Made by a program: the position numbers and the translations under genes. Shown here in pieces: positions 49,748-59,102 of a stretch of 63,889 nt of DNA. Positions within the stretch are counted from its first letter, which is position 1. The number at the start of each line of letters is the position of its first letter. A model generated the notes under the pieces. The model was given only the letters and a program-made list of their open reading frames with translations, ran no database searches and was not told the origin of the DNA. The stretch lies in NCBI GenBank assembly GCA_028275705.1, contig JAPWUD010000007.1, forward strand, positions 1-63,889. The letters are read 5' to 3'. This stretch comes from Desulfurococcaceae archaeon (lineage in GTDB: Archaea > Thermoproteota > Thermoprotei_A > Sulfolobales > Desulfurococcaceae).

Positions 49748-50161
49748 ATGAACACGTCAAGTGCTAGTTGCGATTTAAAACCAGGCTTGGTCTGTGAAGA
49801 GGAGTATGTGGTGACGGAGGAGTATAGTGCTAAACACATTGGTAGTGGTACAGTAATGGTTTTATCAACTCCAAGCATGATTTTACTAATTGAGAGAACA
49901 GCTCTAAACTGTGTTCAGAAGTATCTCCCAGTAAACCACACCACTGTTGGTACTATGGTGTCTGTGAAGCACTTGAATCCAGCCCCTGTTGGAGGAGTGG
50001 TTAGAGTAGTTGTGAAGCTTATTGGTGTTGAGGGGAGGAGGTTGTTATTTGAAGTCTGGGTTTACTATAAGGGTAGAGTTGTTGGAGAGGGACAGCACGA
50101 GAGGTATATTGTAGAAGTAGAGAGGTTTTTGGAGAGAGTGAGGAGGATTCAATCCGAGTAG
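49748..50161 (+). CDS. Hotdog-fold thioesterase (FlK-like)
   Basis: A 137-residue hotdog thioesterase of the FlK-like group, which hydrolyses acyl-CoA. L-S-T-P-S-M-I-L-L-I-E-R gives the Thr and Glu, and T-V-G-T-M-V-S-V-K-H-L gives the His, matching the Thr/Glu/His triad of fluoroacetyl-CoA thioesterase, followed by N-P-A-P-V-G. It is monocistronic, with ATG 49748. The natural substrate is unknown; a toxic or stray acyl-CoA is one possibility. Confidence 0.82.
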   Translation: MNTSSASCDLKPGLVCEEEYVVTEEYSAKHIGSGTVMVLSTPSMILLIERTALNCVQKYLPVNHTTVGTMVSVKHLNPAPVGGVVRVVVKLIGVEGRRLLFEVWVYYKGRVVGEGQHERYIVEVERFLERVRRIQSE

Positions 50162-50173
50162 TGACGCGTGATC

Positions 50174-50236
50174 GTTTCAACTAGGGTGAAACAAAGAGCA
50201 TTGTTTATGGAATTAATCCATTTTTGTTTCAACTAG
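50174..50236. repeat. Short repeats between thioesterase and exported protein genes
   Basis: The 11-mer gtttcaactag occurs at 50174-50184 and again at 50226-50236. The first copy continues into tgaaac, giving a 6-bp hairpin gtttca/tgaaac (50174-50192), possibly a terminator for the thioesterase mRNA. The second copy has no partner. No CRISPR-like series exists. The rest of the 133-base gap holds nothing clear. Confidence 0.4.
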
Positions 50237-50294
50237 TGTTTCGCATTCTCCCTTATTTTTAACCAAGTGCTAAGCATATTAATGGGTGAGATAA

Positions 50295-51473
50295 ATGGAG
50301 AGGGAAATACTTGGATTAACAATTGGAATCATAACTATAGTAGCTCTAATTACCCCTGTAATTGGAGTATTACTTGCTGAGACGCCGCCACCATCAAACG
50401 AGCCACTGAACACTACGACCCCGGAAGAGCCCTCTAGAGACATGCCGGTCTTCGAGTTTAAAGGTGGGTGGGGTAGGCTAAAAACAGGCTTCCTATTAAA
50501 CACCAGCTTCGAGGATGTATTGAAACTCGCATACACCATTAGAAATATAACATACCCACTATACGAGTGGGAGATAAAATACAACACCACAGTAGCCAAT
50601 GTCTCCCTAAGACTCGGTGATAAGTTCCTCGAGAAAGCGTTGAATATAAGTAGTGAACACCCACGCACAGCCATGGTCTACGCGTTTGTAGCAGCTATAC
50701 ACTATGCTCATGCACCAGCATACGCAAACCCCGTTCTCGGTAGAGTAATACGTATCAACCTCGGAGAAAACAACACAATAACAAACAATACCGTTGTAGC
50801 AGTTATCGACACGTCAAAAGAGCTAAGGAGCATACTAGTGGGGGCAATTGACTACGCTTCTAGCAAGGGGTATAACACAACAATACCTGAGAAAATAATG
50901 ACTTGGGCTGATGAAAGACTAGATAATGCAACAAAAGAGCTAGAAAGCGGTAATATTACACGTGCATTCCACCTAGCTGTGAGCGCGTACCATGGATACG
51001 TAAGATCCTATAGTGCACTAGTGAAAATAGTATTTGCAGACTTCACAAAGAGCCTAGTTGAAAACATAACGAGTACCTTGGTTGAGCAGCGTACACCAAT
51101 ATCTAAGAGAGTGCTGGATGTTCTTCCAGTTGGAATAAGGGAAATGGTTAAAGAGAAGCTTGAAGCAGGAGAGTACAAGACAATAAAGGATATCGTAGGA
51201 CACGTGAAGAATGAGACTAAGAGAACCATGGAGCAAATCTGGGAGAGGGAGAAAGAGCAATTGAAGATAGCGATTAAAAACAAAATCGGAGAAATTAAAA
51301 AGAAGTCTCCACGCGTGAGCATAGGAGACCAGGATATTGAGAGCATCATAGAGCAATACTATAGTAAGGGATATAGGGGCTTAGATTTAGCTAAAGCTGT
51401 AATAAGAGAAATAGAAGAGCGATTATCAGCATTTGGATTTAAAACACCACTATTTCCGGGATTGAGGCATTAG
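50295..51473 (+). CDS. Exported helical protein, unknown
   Basis: A 392-residue protein with an N-terminal signal or anchor segment (residues 6-28), then a Pro/Thr-rich linker, a globular region with many N-x-S/T sites (residues 70-230), and a long charged helical C-terminal part (residues 260-370, for example K-R-T-M-E-Q-I-W-E-R-E-K-E-Q-L-K) likely forming a coiled coil. It is exported; no known family was recognised. The 3' end overlaps the convergent FkbM gene by 35 bases. Confidence 0.7.
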   Translation: MEREILGLTIGIITIVALITPVIGVLLAETPPPSNEPLNTTTPEEPSRDMPVFEFKGGWGRLKTGFLLNTSFEDVLKLAYTIRNITYPLYEWEIKYNTTVANVSLRLGDKFLEKALNISSEHPRTAMVYAFVAAIHYAHAPAYANPVLGRVIRINLGENNTITNNTVVAVIDTSKELRSILVGAIDYASSKGYNTTIPEKIMTWADERLDNATKELESGNITRAFHLAVSAYHGYVRSYSALVKIVFADFTKSLVENITSTLVEQRTPISKRVLDVLPVGIREMVKEKLEAGEYKTIKDIVGHVKNETKRTMEQIWEREKEQLKIAIKNKIGEIKKKSPRVSIGDQDIESIIEQYYSKGYRGLDLAKAVIREIEERLSAFGFKTPLFPGLRH

Positions 51474-52308
51474 GGACTGAACTAGTTCTCTCCACTCTAT
51501 TTTTATTTTTTCCTCGTTTTGCATACATCAATACTTGACTAGGCATTTCACTCGAAGTATAGAGTACTATATCCCCAAACCCAGCTTTACTAAGTACTTC
51601 TTCAACATTAATAGGGTCAACGATATCAGTGTGGACCTCTACGACAACGCACTGAACTCTATATAGCTCTTCAACAGCTTCTCTCAATACAACGTCTTCA
51701 ACACCCTCAACATCTAGCTTTAATATATCTACAAAGCCAATGTACTTGAGTAGATCACTCAGTCTAATACACTTCACATCCATATATCCAGTAATCCTAC
51801 TGTGAAAATCCACGTGATCGGGTATGAGAGATGAGACAGCTGGGTACTCTCCAATAAATAACCTATGATAACCTCTATCAGGGCATAGTGCTACAGGAAT
51901 TATCCTGGTATTTAAAGCATTATTCAGTGAAATATTGGAGCGTAGGAGTGGAATTAGTAGTTTGTTAGGCTCTATGGAGCAGACAATTCCATCTCTCCCT
52001 GTAAGTATTGATGATGAGACAGTGTAGAAGCCGAGGAATGCACCAGCGTCGAGTACTATGTTCCCCTTACTTGGTGTTACCCATGAAAGCCTATAGTAGT
52101 CGCAGTCTACTAGTACGTGTTCGAGATTTCTCAATGCACTCTGAATGAAATCAACTGGAGTAATAAATTTGAGTCTTCTACCGGCGAAATGTGTAGAGAG
52201 CATAAAGTACTTTGCTCTAAATCCACGTAGAACACTAAGTGTAAACTGCATGGATAATTTTTTAAGCCAATGTGAGGGGGTATTGGAGCAATAGTTTTCC
52301 ATGTACAC
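51439..52308 (-). CDS. FkbM-family SAM-dependent methyltransferase
   Basis: A 289-residue methyltransferase. The SAM site is V-L-D-A-G-A-F-L-G-F-Y-T near residue 87, followed by S-I-E-P-N-K (acidic end of strand 2), and I-L-K-L-D-V-E-G-V-E-D near residue 197 is the FkbM hallmark. These enzymes O-methylate sugars or glycolipids, in archaea often surface glycans. The N-terminal ~60 residues are unassigned. It is convergent with the exported protein gene, and a small zinc-ribbon gene lies upstream. Confidence 0.88.
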   Translation of the reverse strand: MYMENYCSNTPSHWLKKLSMQFTLSVLRGFRAKYFMLSTHFAGRRLKFITPVDFIQSALRNLEHVLVDCDYYRLSWVTPSKGNIVLDAGAFLGFYTVSSSILTGRDGIVCSIEPNKLLIPLLRSNISLNNALNTRIIPVALCPDRGYHRLFIGEYPAVSSLIPDHVDFHSRITGYMDVKCIRLSDLLKYIGFVDILKLDVEGVEDVVLREAVEELYRVQCVVVEVHTDIVDPINVEEVLSKAGFGDIVLYTSSEMPSQVLMYAKRGKNKNRVERTSSVPNASIPEIVVF

Positions 52309-52335
52309 GAAAACCCGTGATTAGCAGTGATTTAC

Positions 52336-52557
52336 TTATTTTCCACTACTAGAACTCAAGCCACTTGCTTGATAGAATCTCTCATATGGATTCTCAAGGA
52401 AGAAGCCTTGTTTACACTTAGGGCATATAACGAGTACCGGTCTAACCCTCTCCTCGCGTTCAACCATAGAGTCTACTAAGTACAATGTAGCCTCGTATAA
52501 ATACATGAACTCCGATGAATCACCCTCGAAACCACAGTGTGGGCACTTTATCTTCAC
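52336..52557 (-). CDS. Small zinc-ribbon protein
   Basis: A 73-residue protein with two C-x-x-C pairs, I-K-C-P-H-C-G at the N-terminus and I-C-P-K-C-K in the middle, giving one zinc ribbon separated by a 36-residue helical spacer. The C-terminus is Ser-rich. Such proteins often bind nucleic acid or RNA polymerase. It lies 27 bases upstream of the FkbM gene, in the same direction, and may be co-transcribed. Function unknown. Confidence 0.78.
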   Translation of the reverse strand: MKIKCPHCGFEGDSSEFMYLYEATLYLVDSMVEREERVRPVLVICPKCKQGFFLENPYERFYQASGLSSSSGK

Positions 52558-52677
52558 TTAAAACCCCGCATATAGTATCTAGATTAGTGTGTAATATGCT
52601 TTTCAAAATACCATGATGGTTGGATTAATAGAGGTTGATCATGGAGAGGGCGTTAAAGCTCAAAGAGATTCTAGCCC

Positions 52678-53169
52678 CTACTTCTTGAACCTACCTATCT
52701 CTACTAGGTTATTGGGCCACGGTGCAAGAGTGTATTTTTCTAGCCATTCATCACTCAATTCAAGGTTCTTTAAAGCCTCTACTATTCTCTTTACAACGCT
52801 GACAGGTATTTTCCCACTTCTCACAGCGGGGCACTCTAAGTCTAAGTATATGATTCTTTCACGTGTTTTGAAGTCTATGTAGATCATTACAGGCCAGAGT
52901 CTGCAGTCTAGTGGTCTATTCTCGTAGATTGTGCAGCGTCCATTCTCATCTAGAAATGGGCATTGCCTCCCGTTATAAGCACCTATACACTTAATAACTC
53001 CTCTCTCTGTTTTAATGGGGAAGGATACATTGTTGAATTCCTCTTCTTCATCTGGAAGTAGAATGGAGTAGAATCGCTTACAGCAATTTTGAAGACAAGA
53101 AGAGCATATGTCACCGAAGTTTACAAAGCTCAATTTATATGCGAGACGCATCATAAAACTCTCTAACAC
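52678..53169 (-). CDS. YkgJ/UPF0153-type Fe-S cluster protein
   Basis: A 163-residue protein with a cysteine-rich module: C-S-S-C-L-Q-N-C-C near residue 22, C-P-F-L-D-E-N-G-R-C near residue 71, and R-P-L-D-C-R-L-W-P near residue 87. This C-x2-C, C, C-x8-C pattern is the YkgJ family, which binds iron-sulfur or zinc and has no fixed function. The last ~60 residues are helical. The start is GTG 53169 or ATG 53154. It is not in an obvious operon. Confidence 0.82.
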   Translation of the reverse strand: MLESFMMRLAYKLSFVNFGDICSSCLQNCCKRFYSILLPDEEEEFNNVSFPIKTERGVIKCIGAYNGRQCPFLDENGRCTIYENRPLDCRLWPVMIYIDFKTRERIIYLDLECPAVRSGKIPVSVVKRIVEALKNLELSDEWLEKYTLAPWPNNLVEIGRFKK

Positions 53170-53272
53170 CCCCTAATCACAAATCTATGAGTAATGGTTT
53201 AAAAACATTAGATAACTATACAGTGGAGTACACGGGTATTATGTTCTTATGCATATGATTCACTGTCATAGC

Positions 53273-54805
53273 TCAATCACCTGCTTTGGACTCTTCAAGT
53301 ACTTTAATTGCTTCATTCAACCACGCATCTATGTAATCCGGGTCCCAGAATTCAGCCCACCAGTAGTCGCTATCTAGTGCGTGCCATAGTGCCCACCTAG
53401 CTCTCTTAGAGTATTTGTTTTTACCATACTTCTCCTCATAGCTCTTTATCTCCGAGTAAACCCTCCTAGCTTTATCCCAGTATATTGCTTGTTTATCTAC
53501 TTCTCCACACCACTTTGTAAATCCACAGAGCCACGTAGTTGTGGGGATATGTGTGAGGGCTCTACGTGGATTATACTTCTCTATTAGGCCTCTCAAAGTC
53601 GTGGTTTTTGCATAGTTTTTTCCCTGTAATTTAATGAGGTATTCTACTAGTTTCTCGTAGTAGTGCGCAGTTATAGGTGGATTCTTGGAGAAGATAATCC
53701 AGTTTTCCCCATCAAGAGCTATTGTTAAGACCCCGCCATGCCTAATCTTCTCTACTATTAAGTAGGCGTACTCGTATGCAGACCTCCATGCGTTAGCAGT
53801 GCTCTTGAAGTTGTTTTTAAAGCTGAGGATGTTACTTAACTCTGTATCTCTAAAGAATACCACTAACTCCCTACTACTCCCTCTAACTACGTATGGCTCT
53901 AAATGTGTTGCTCTATCACCACTAGACTTTGATAAGTGGCATTTTTCATCGAGTACTGTGTACTCTAATCCAAGATCACTATATAGATCAACGAGCTTCA
54001 TGGAGAAAGCCATTTCAGGTGTCCAAACCCCCCTGGGCTCTACACCCATAACACTCTTAGTTATTTCCAACCCATACTCAACCTCCTCCTCGACGATATC
54101 CATGGCTTCAAGGTAGTCCACTAGGTATCCAGTTATTGTGTGGGCATATATACTCGTTAAGACATCTACTTGGCCTCTCACAGCACTCCTCCTATATGAT
54201 TCGAGAGTATCTTTAACTAACTTCGCCTCACTCGAGCTGGATGCTATAATAGAGTCGTTCTCTAGGACTACTCCCTCGTTAATGAGTTGACTCCACTGTG
54301 CTAAGAGGCTTGGACTGAGGTTATAAGTGCACTTGTAGTCAGGGTACTTCTCGAGTATACTGGAGTGGTATTGGTAAACCCCTCTACCATATGGTGAAAC
54401 CTCATCTTCAAACACGTGTTTAAAAGCCCATGTATAACGATACCTACCACTAGGCAAGTATCCCGGGGCTTGGTGATGATGCCATGTGAAGGCAATATAG
54501 CGATCCACAGAGTCCTCACGGTCTCCAATAACAATATACTCCACTCTATCCAAAACACTCGACTCAGAGAGTAGTGTCAAATCGTATCTACCAGGGATCC
54601 TGGGGGTCTGGAATTCCAGAGTATACACGATGCTTGTTCCACGTGGAATACTCAACGCTGCTCTAGACAATACACCTTTGTAATCCCTGATCTCTGCTTC
54701 AACTCTCCTCTCAGTAATGCTACTGGAGACAACGTAGACTTCTGCTATATCTCCAGTAGTGTAGACTGGTGAGTCTAGTACAATGTATAACTCCTCATTA
54801 TTCAA
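53273..54805 (-). CDS. Glycoside hydrolase family 57 (alpha-glucan active)
   Basis: A 510-residue GH57 enzyme. After an N-terminal beta domain (residues 1-90) the catalytic barrel starts with F-T-W-H-H-H-Q-A-P. The nucleophile Glu is in G-V-W-T-P-E-M-A-F near residue 258, and the acid Asp is in A-L-D-G-E-N-W near residue 360; the F-K-H-V-F-E-D motif and a C-terminal region W-W-A-E-F-W-D follow. It could be an amylase, branching enzyme or 4-alpha-glucanotransferase. No signal peptide is seen, so it is cytoplasmic. It starts at TTG 54805 and is divergent from the pilin locus. Confidence 0.9.
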   Translation of the reverse strand: MNNEELYIVLDSPVYTTGDIAEVYVVSSSITERRVEAEIRDYKGVLSRAALSIPRGTSIVYTLEFQTPRIPGRYDLTLLSESSVLDRVEYIVIGDREDSVDRYIAFTWHHHQAPGYLPSGRYRYTWAFKHVFEDEVSPYGRGVYQYHSSILEKYPDYKCTYNLSPSLLAQWSQLINEGVVLENDSIIASSSSEAKLVKDTLESYRRSAVRGQVDVLTSIYAHTITGYLVDYLEAMDIVEEEVEYGLEITKSVMGVEPRGVWTPEMAFSMKLVDLYSDLGLEYTVLDEKCHLSKSSGDRATHLEPYVVRGSSRELVVFFRDTELSNILSFKNNFKSTANAWRSAYEYAYLIVEKIRHGGVLTIALDGENWIIFSKNPPITAHYYEKLVEYLIKLQGKNYAKTTTLRGLIEKYNPRRALTHIPTTTWLCGFTKWCGEVDKQAIYWDKARRVYSEIKSYEEKYGKNKYSKRARWALWHALDSDYWWAEFWDPDYIDAWLNEAIKVLEESKAGD

Positions 54806-55083
54806 AGACTCCCCCTCCTAGATAATCCTAGCTATGATGGTTAAGAATAGTTGATGTATTATTTTAACTAATTGATCCACTGAAGATCAGTAATTATTGA
54901 ATCCCCAACGTATTCTACATGTTGCTAAGTCTACCAGAGTGTATTTAAGGCAGAACAAGTATATTAACAATAGGTGGACTAAATGCTTATATTTCAATTT
55001 CAACTAGTAATTTTAAATAATACTTATTGCTACTTAAATAGTAAAGCACAATGTTCATACACTTGCATAGAGAGGGGGATTTG

Positions 55084-55662
55084 GTGGCTAGTGTGAAGAA
55101 TCTACATGGACAATCCGATTTAATGAGTGTTATGATACTGATTGGTGCTGTTCTCATTATTGGAGTCACCTTTGCAGGTTTAACATTAGCTAATGTAAGT
55201 AACTTCACGAGTGCTAATCAAGTTAAGACTATTCTCGGAGAGGATCAGTCCAGCATAGTCTTATATGTTGAGCGTGAGAACATGACGCATATATGCTTTG
55301 GAGTATTGAGGAGTATACCAGACTATAGAGTCTATGCATTCGCGCTAGTTTCAAGCGACTACAAGCAAGACTTATCCAGTGCATTGACTATTCCTATACC
55401 GGGTGTTGCAGTACAAACATCGTTTGATGCACGTAGAATACACTACCTCTACCAGGGTGAATACTATGAGTTTACATTTAAGGGAAGCATTAATGCACTT
55501 GCATTAACGGATAAAGGAGTAAGAGACTACATCATGCAGCGAAAACCAATACTCGTGTGCATTGATAAAACAATACTGGGGGGTACTAGTGCATATTTCC
55601 TAGTATTTTCATATATAAATAACGAGCTATACGAGGTGAGGGAGTGGTATGTCACGGGTTAA
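55084..55662 (+). CDS. Type IV pilin-like protein 1
   Basis: A 192-residue protein with a class III signal peptide: a short basic N-terminus, H-G then Q-S-D-L-M-S, then one long hydrophobic helix (V-M-I-L-I-G-A-V-L-I-I-G). The likely prepilin peptidase site is between G and Q. The outer part is beta-rich. GTG 55084 with GAGGGGG at 55071-55077 is preferred; the ATG at 55051 lies near the predicted transcript start (TATA at 55031-55040). It overlaps pilin 2 by 14 bases. Confidence 0.78.
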   Translation: MASVKNLHGQSDLMSVMILIGAVLIIGVTFAGLTLANVSNFTSANQVKTILGEDQSSIVLYVERENMTHICFGVLRSIPDYRVYAFALVSSDYKQDLSSALTIPIPGVAVQTSFDARRIHYLYQGEYYEFTFKGSINALALTDKGVRDYIMQRKPILVCIDKTILGGTSAYFLVFSYINNELYEVREWYVTG

Positions 55663-56815
55663 AAGACCTAGGGAGGGACAGGCAGAGATAATAGGAGCAA
55701 TCATAGCGACTGGAGTAATGATACTAGCAATAACAGCAATGTTCTACTCAATTGTACGCCTCCAGCAATCTACATCAGACGTATACGCTAAGAGAATAGC
55801 CTTTGAATCAGAGAGAACACTAGAAAAAATCTCTGTCAACTACGACCCCAATAGCAACACGTGTAGAATTACAAATACAGGAGGAATCGATATAACGGTG
55901 GCGCGAGTATGGATCACGAATACCGAGTTCAAAGACCCAGCGGAAATAGGCTTCCCACAAGTCATTAAACGAGGGGAATCAGTAAGTCTTATATCAGACA
56001 ATACACCAGTAGCAATAGTCACAACACGTGGAAACGTCTTCGAGATAAAATCGGTATGCCAAACCCAGATAAATATGGGAATGATCTATATCATAAATGC
56101 ATCATCCGGATTCATCTCCTCCCAGAACATCATAGGTACCACAAGACTCACAAGCGACCAGGCATGCATAGAATACAGCCTCACTCCTTCTCCGGACGGA
56201 GTGCCCGTGTTAGTCTATAAAAATGATACTGGATGGATATACCACAACTGTACCCATAGCGATCAAACAACATATGGATGGAAAATCATCACAAAGCCAA
56301 GCCAGAGCAATATCGATTTCAAGCCAGACCTAGATGATAGCACGGTCAATGAAGCCATTGTGGCAATAAATCAGACAACTCAACTCTCAGATATTAATTC
56401 AAAGCAAGGCGATGCCCTAGCTTTAAAACTCCTATTCTATAATATAACGAGGTTAACTAACGCCACAGACGCTGTTACTATATTCTACAAGTTTGTAGTT
56501 CGAACTTCTGGTGGGGGGCAACCTCACGAGGCTTCATATAATCCTCGAGTTGCTCTAGTCTCGTTAGATTCAAATATAGTGTATGCGGCTCCAGGCGCTA
56601 TTTCCGTTAGTAGCAGTCGTGAATACATTGGAATAATTTCAGGCTATGTTGTCTTCCCGAGGTATTTCTATAACTTCCAGGCTGGTTGTTATAGTGTGAA
56701 AATAACTCTAGAAATAAATCCAGCTCCATCTATGAGGATAACTTCACTTCGCCTAGAATACATTGCTATCACCGGTGCGGAAATTCTCTGGATTCCACTA
56801 CCTCAATCTCAATAA
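55649..56815 (+). CDS. Type IV pilin-like protein 2 (large)
   Basis: A 388-residue protein with a class III signal: K-R-P-R-E-G then Q-A-E-I-I-G-A-I-I-A-T-G-V-M, cleaved after G. A large extracytoplasmic beta-rich domain with many N-x-S/T sites follows. The length is large for a pilin, closer to a minor tip or adhesin. The gene overlaps pilin 1 by 14 bases, so the two are co-expressed. No membrane span other than the N-terminal one is seen. Confidence 0.8.
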   Translation: MSRVKRPREGQAEIIGAIIATGVMILAITAMFYSIVRLQQSTSDVYAKRIAFESERTLEKISVNYDPNSNTCRITNTGGIDITVARVWITNTEFKDPAEIGFPQVIKRGESVSLISDNTPVAIVTTRGNVFEIKSVCQTQINMGMIYIINASSGFISSQNIIGTTRLTSDQACIEYSLTPSPDGVPVLVYKNDTGWIYHNCTHSDQTTYGWKIITKPSQSNIDFKPDLDDSTVNEAIVAINQTTQLSDINSKQGDALALKLLFYNITRLTNATDAVTIFYKFVVRTSGGGQPHEASYNPRVALVSLDSNIVYAAPGAISVSSSREYIGIISGYVVFPRYFYNFQAGCYSVKITLEINPAPSMRITSLRLEYIAITGAEILWIPLPQSQ

Positions 56816-56850
56816 GGTATTTTTGTCTTGCACCTTAGACTTAATAGTCC

Positions 56851-57264
56851 TTATGATTGCACTATGTGTTCTATTATGGGGTATACTGTGCCTGATTTAA
56901 GGTATAGTCGTAGAGTGTATCTTGTTCCATAGTTGTATTGTTTCTCTAGTTTTATTGTAAGTGTTTTTCTCTCTCCTTGCCTAATTATGAGTGGTGGGTT
57001 TATGGTTAATTGTTCTATCCCATGTACTTCCAGCTTGTATATTTCAGCTTGTCCTTCCCCATTGTTTTCCAGCGTTATGTTTATGTACCATGAGTTGTCT
57101 GGTTGATTATAGTACATTGTTGCATCTAGTATTTTCAATAGCTCTGGCTTCCACCTCATTGACTCTATTGTTGTCTTAATCCACACTGCTCCAGTTATTG
57201 TTATTGTTATTGCAACACCGAGTAGTATTATTACTGCGAATAATCTCTCCACACTACACACCAA
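56851..57264 (-). CDS. Type IV pilin-like protein 3 (small)
   Basis: A 137-residue protein with one N-terminal hydrophobic helix (F-A-V-I-I-L-L-G-V-A-I-T-I-T) after a short start, then a beta-sandwich-like outer domain (I-T-L-E-N-N-G-E-G-Q-A-E-I-Y-K-L-E-V) similar to FlaF/FlaG-type and other archaeal pilin-associated domains. A clear K/R-G cleavage site is not seen, so it may be a membrane-anchored accessory protein. It is co-directional with the platform gene and overlaps its 3' end by 11 bases. Confidence 0.68.
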   Translation of the reverse strand: MVCSVERLFAVIILLGVAITITITGAVWIKTTIESMRWKPELLKILDATMYYNQPDNSWYINITLENNGEGQAEIYKLEVHGIEQLTINPPLIIRQGERKTLTIKLEKQYNYGTRYTLRLYLKSGTVYPIIEHIVQS

Positions 57265-59098
57265 TAAATGTTAGTGTTCCAATTAGTGTCGCGATTGATA
57301 CTAGTGTCAGTATTGTTGCATGTAGGAATCCAGCCGCTAGTGTTGTCTGCGATGCTTTACCAGCAACCATTCCCATTATATAGGAGTTTATTATACTGCC
57401 CTCAGCTAGAACATATACCATTGGAGTAACAGTTGTTATTGGGAGCCTAGCTAGTGAGAGCAGCATGTATAGTATTATTATCGGCATTGAGGCAAGCATT
57501 ATTGCACCAAAGTATGGTAGTACTGCCTGAGTTCTCATCCTCCTCCGAGTCTCCTCCTCAACCTCGCTGAGGGATTGAGTAAACCTAGCGAGGGTTTCAA
57601 TAATCTCTGGTGAGCCACCGCCAACAATAATAGAGTCTACTAGGAATCTAAAGGAGGCTATGACAAACCACTCTTTAATACCCCTCAAAGCCCTCTTAAG
57701 AGACTCCTCTAGGTCTAATCCAATTGATAGAGCTGATGAAGCCCTCTGGACTACGGGGGTTAAGTTTCTATAGCTCCTCGATGAAACCAGTATAATGCAC
57801 TTCTCAGGGCTTAAACCGGTTTTCCTCAACTCACTTAGATCCCTTAGGAAGTCAGCCATTGATCTAACGAGGCCCCTCTGCCTCTTAATAATAGACCTAT
57901 ACTTCAAAGCTGGGGGTAGTGAGGCTGTGGCTATGGATGCTGCAATAGCGTAGAGTAGTGATTTCAACTCTCTTAAACCGAGTTTACCGTAGAGTAGTCC
58001 AGCGCCACCAGTAGCTATTAAGACAACTATAAACACTACCATGGATACAGGGACCCACTGTAATAGTACAAAGTAGACCTCTCTATAGCTAATCGGGGTT
58101 CTAGGCTGACTCATGTGCACAGCAAACAATACACTAAACCCTATTAATGGTAGAGCTATGAAGTTGTAGATCGCTGGGAATGTGACATCGATTTGAAAAC
58201 CCATTTCACCGGGTCTACCAGCTGCTTGGGCAGCTGATATAGCTGCTTGAACAGAGAAGAATACGAATAATGTGACAGACAATACAACCCCAAATATGGT
58301 GTATAGTTCTAGGTAAGTTGTTAACCTACCAATAATCGCCTTCACTTCGGCTGCACGGGCCTCCAGTAGCTCCCTAGTCCTGATCTCTAGGTAGTGTAAT
58401 ACGTCTCCACCACTCTTAAGTGTAGTTGTGTAGCCGAGTATTACATCTCTAAACCTAGTGTATGGGTGATTTAGTGAAACATGCTCTAGTGCAGACACCG
58501 GGTCTTCGCCGAGAGTCTTCATCCTCGTAATAACCCTCTGAGACTCCTTTCTAATAGCATTAAACACTCTCAACTGTGCAACTCTCTCAATAACCTTCTC
58601 GAGGCTAAAACCACCTCTAGCCATTGTTGCAACATAAACCATGAAGAATGGAAGTTCATTCTCTGTTTGAACTCTCCTCGAAGAGGCTGCCAGATATGGA
58701 TACATTAAACCACTAGTGAATACTAGGATAGGGATCACAACAACTGCGGCAACTCCAATTATGAGAGCGATAAGGTTTAGTTTAAAGAATAAATGTAGGA
58801 GAATGAATGAAGTAACACTAAATATTGTAGATAGTGTTGTTATAGTCATGATTATAGCTCCATACTTCTCGGGGTGTATGTTTAAACCAGCCCTAGCAAA
58901 CAAGCGGTCAAATTCAAAAGTCCTAGCAAGCCATCTCCCAGGCTTATCGAAAAAAGCCAGTGAGAAAGCAATGAAAATATCCGAAAAGGTTATACGCCTC
59001 TCAACTCTAGCCACAGCCCTCAGTACTTCATCCTCCCCTTTACCTTCCTCTCTCCTCCCACGTTTAAACCTGCCTAGAATACTCCTTAACTTACTCAA
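57254..59098 (-). CDS. TadC/GspF-type pilus membrane platform protein
   Basis: A 614-residue membrane protein of the type II secretion F/TadC family. Two T2SSF domains can be recognised (about residues 150-290 and 415-555, each with the M-A-R-G-G-x-S or L-R-K-T-G-L-S turn and E-x-x-x-R), with some 8-9 spans between and around them. It forms the inner-membrane platform on which the pilus ATPase acts. It starts at ATG 59098, four bases after the ATPase gene stop at 59103. Confidence 0.9.
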   Translation of the reverse strand: MSKLRSILGRFKRGRREEGKGEDEVLRAVARVERRITFSDIFIAFSLAFFDKPGRWLARTFEFDRLFARAGLNIHPEKYGAIIMTITTLSTIFSVTSFILLHLFFKLNLIALIIGVAAVVVIPILVFTSGLMYPYLAASSRRVQTENELPFFMVYVATMARGGFSLEKVIERVAQLRVFNAIRKESQRVITRMKTLGEDPVSALEHVSLNHPYTRFRDVILGYTTTLKSGGDVLHYLEIRTRELLEARAAEVKAIIGRLTTYLELYTIFGVVLSVTLFVFFSVQAAISAAQAAGRPGEMGFQIDVTFPAIYNFIALPLIGFSVLFAVHMSQPRTPISYREVYFVLLQWVPVSMVVFIVVLIATGGAGLLYGKLGLRELKSLLYAIAASIATASLPPALKYRSIIKRQRGLVRSMADFLRDLSELRKTGLSPEKCIILVSSRSYRNLTPVVQRASSALSIGLDLEESLKRALRGIKEWFVIASFRFLVDSIIVGGGSPEIIETLARFTQSLSEVEEETRRRMRTQAVLPYFGAIMLASMPIIILYMLLSLARLPITTVTPMVYVLAEGSIINSYIMGMVAGKASQTTLAAGFLHATILTLVSIATLIGTLTFIGV

Positions 59099-59102
59099 AG
59101 CA

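Noticed and set aside
50174-50236. Repeated gtttcaactag as a CRISPR remnant
   Set aside because: Only two 11-base copies, spaced 52 bases, and no further copies, leader or cas gene.
54806-55050. C/D-box-like gttgatgt and ctga near 54850-54885
   Set aside because: The guide between boxes would be over 20 bases and no second pair of boxes is seen.
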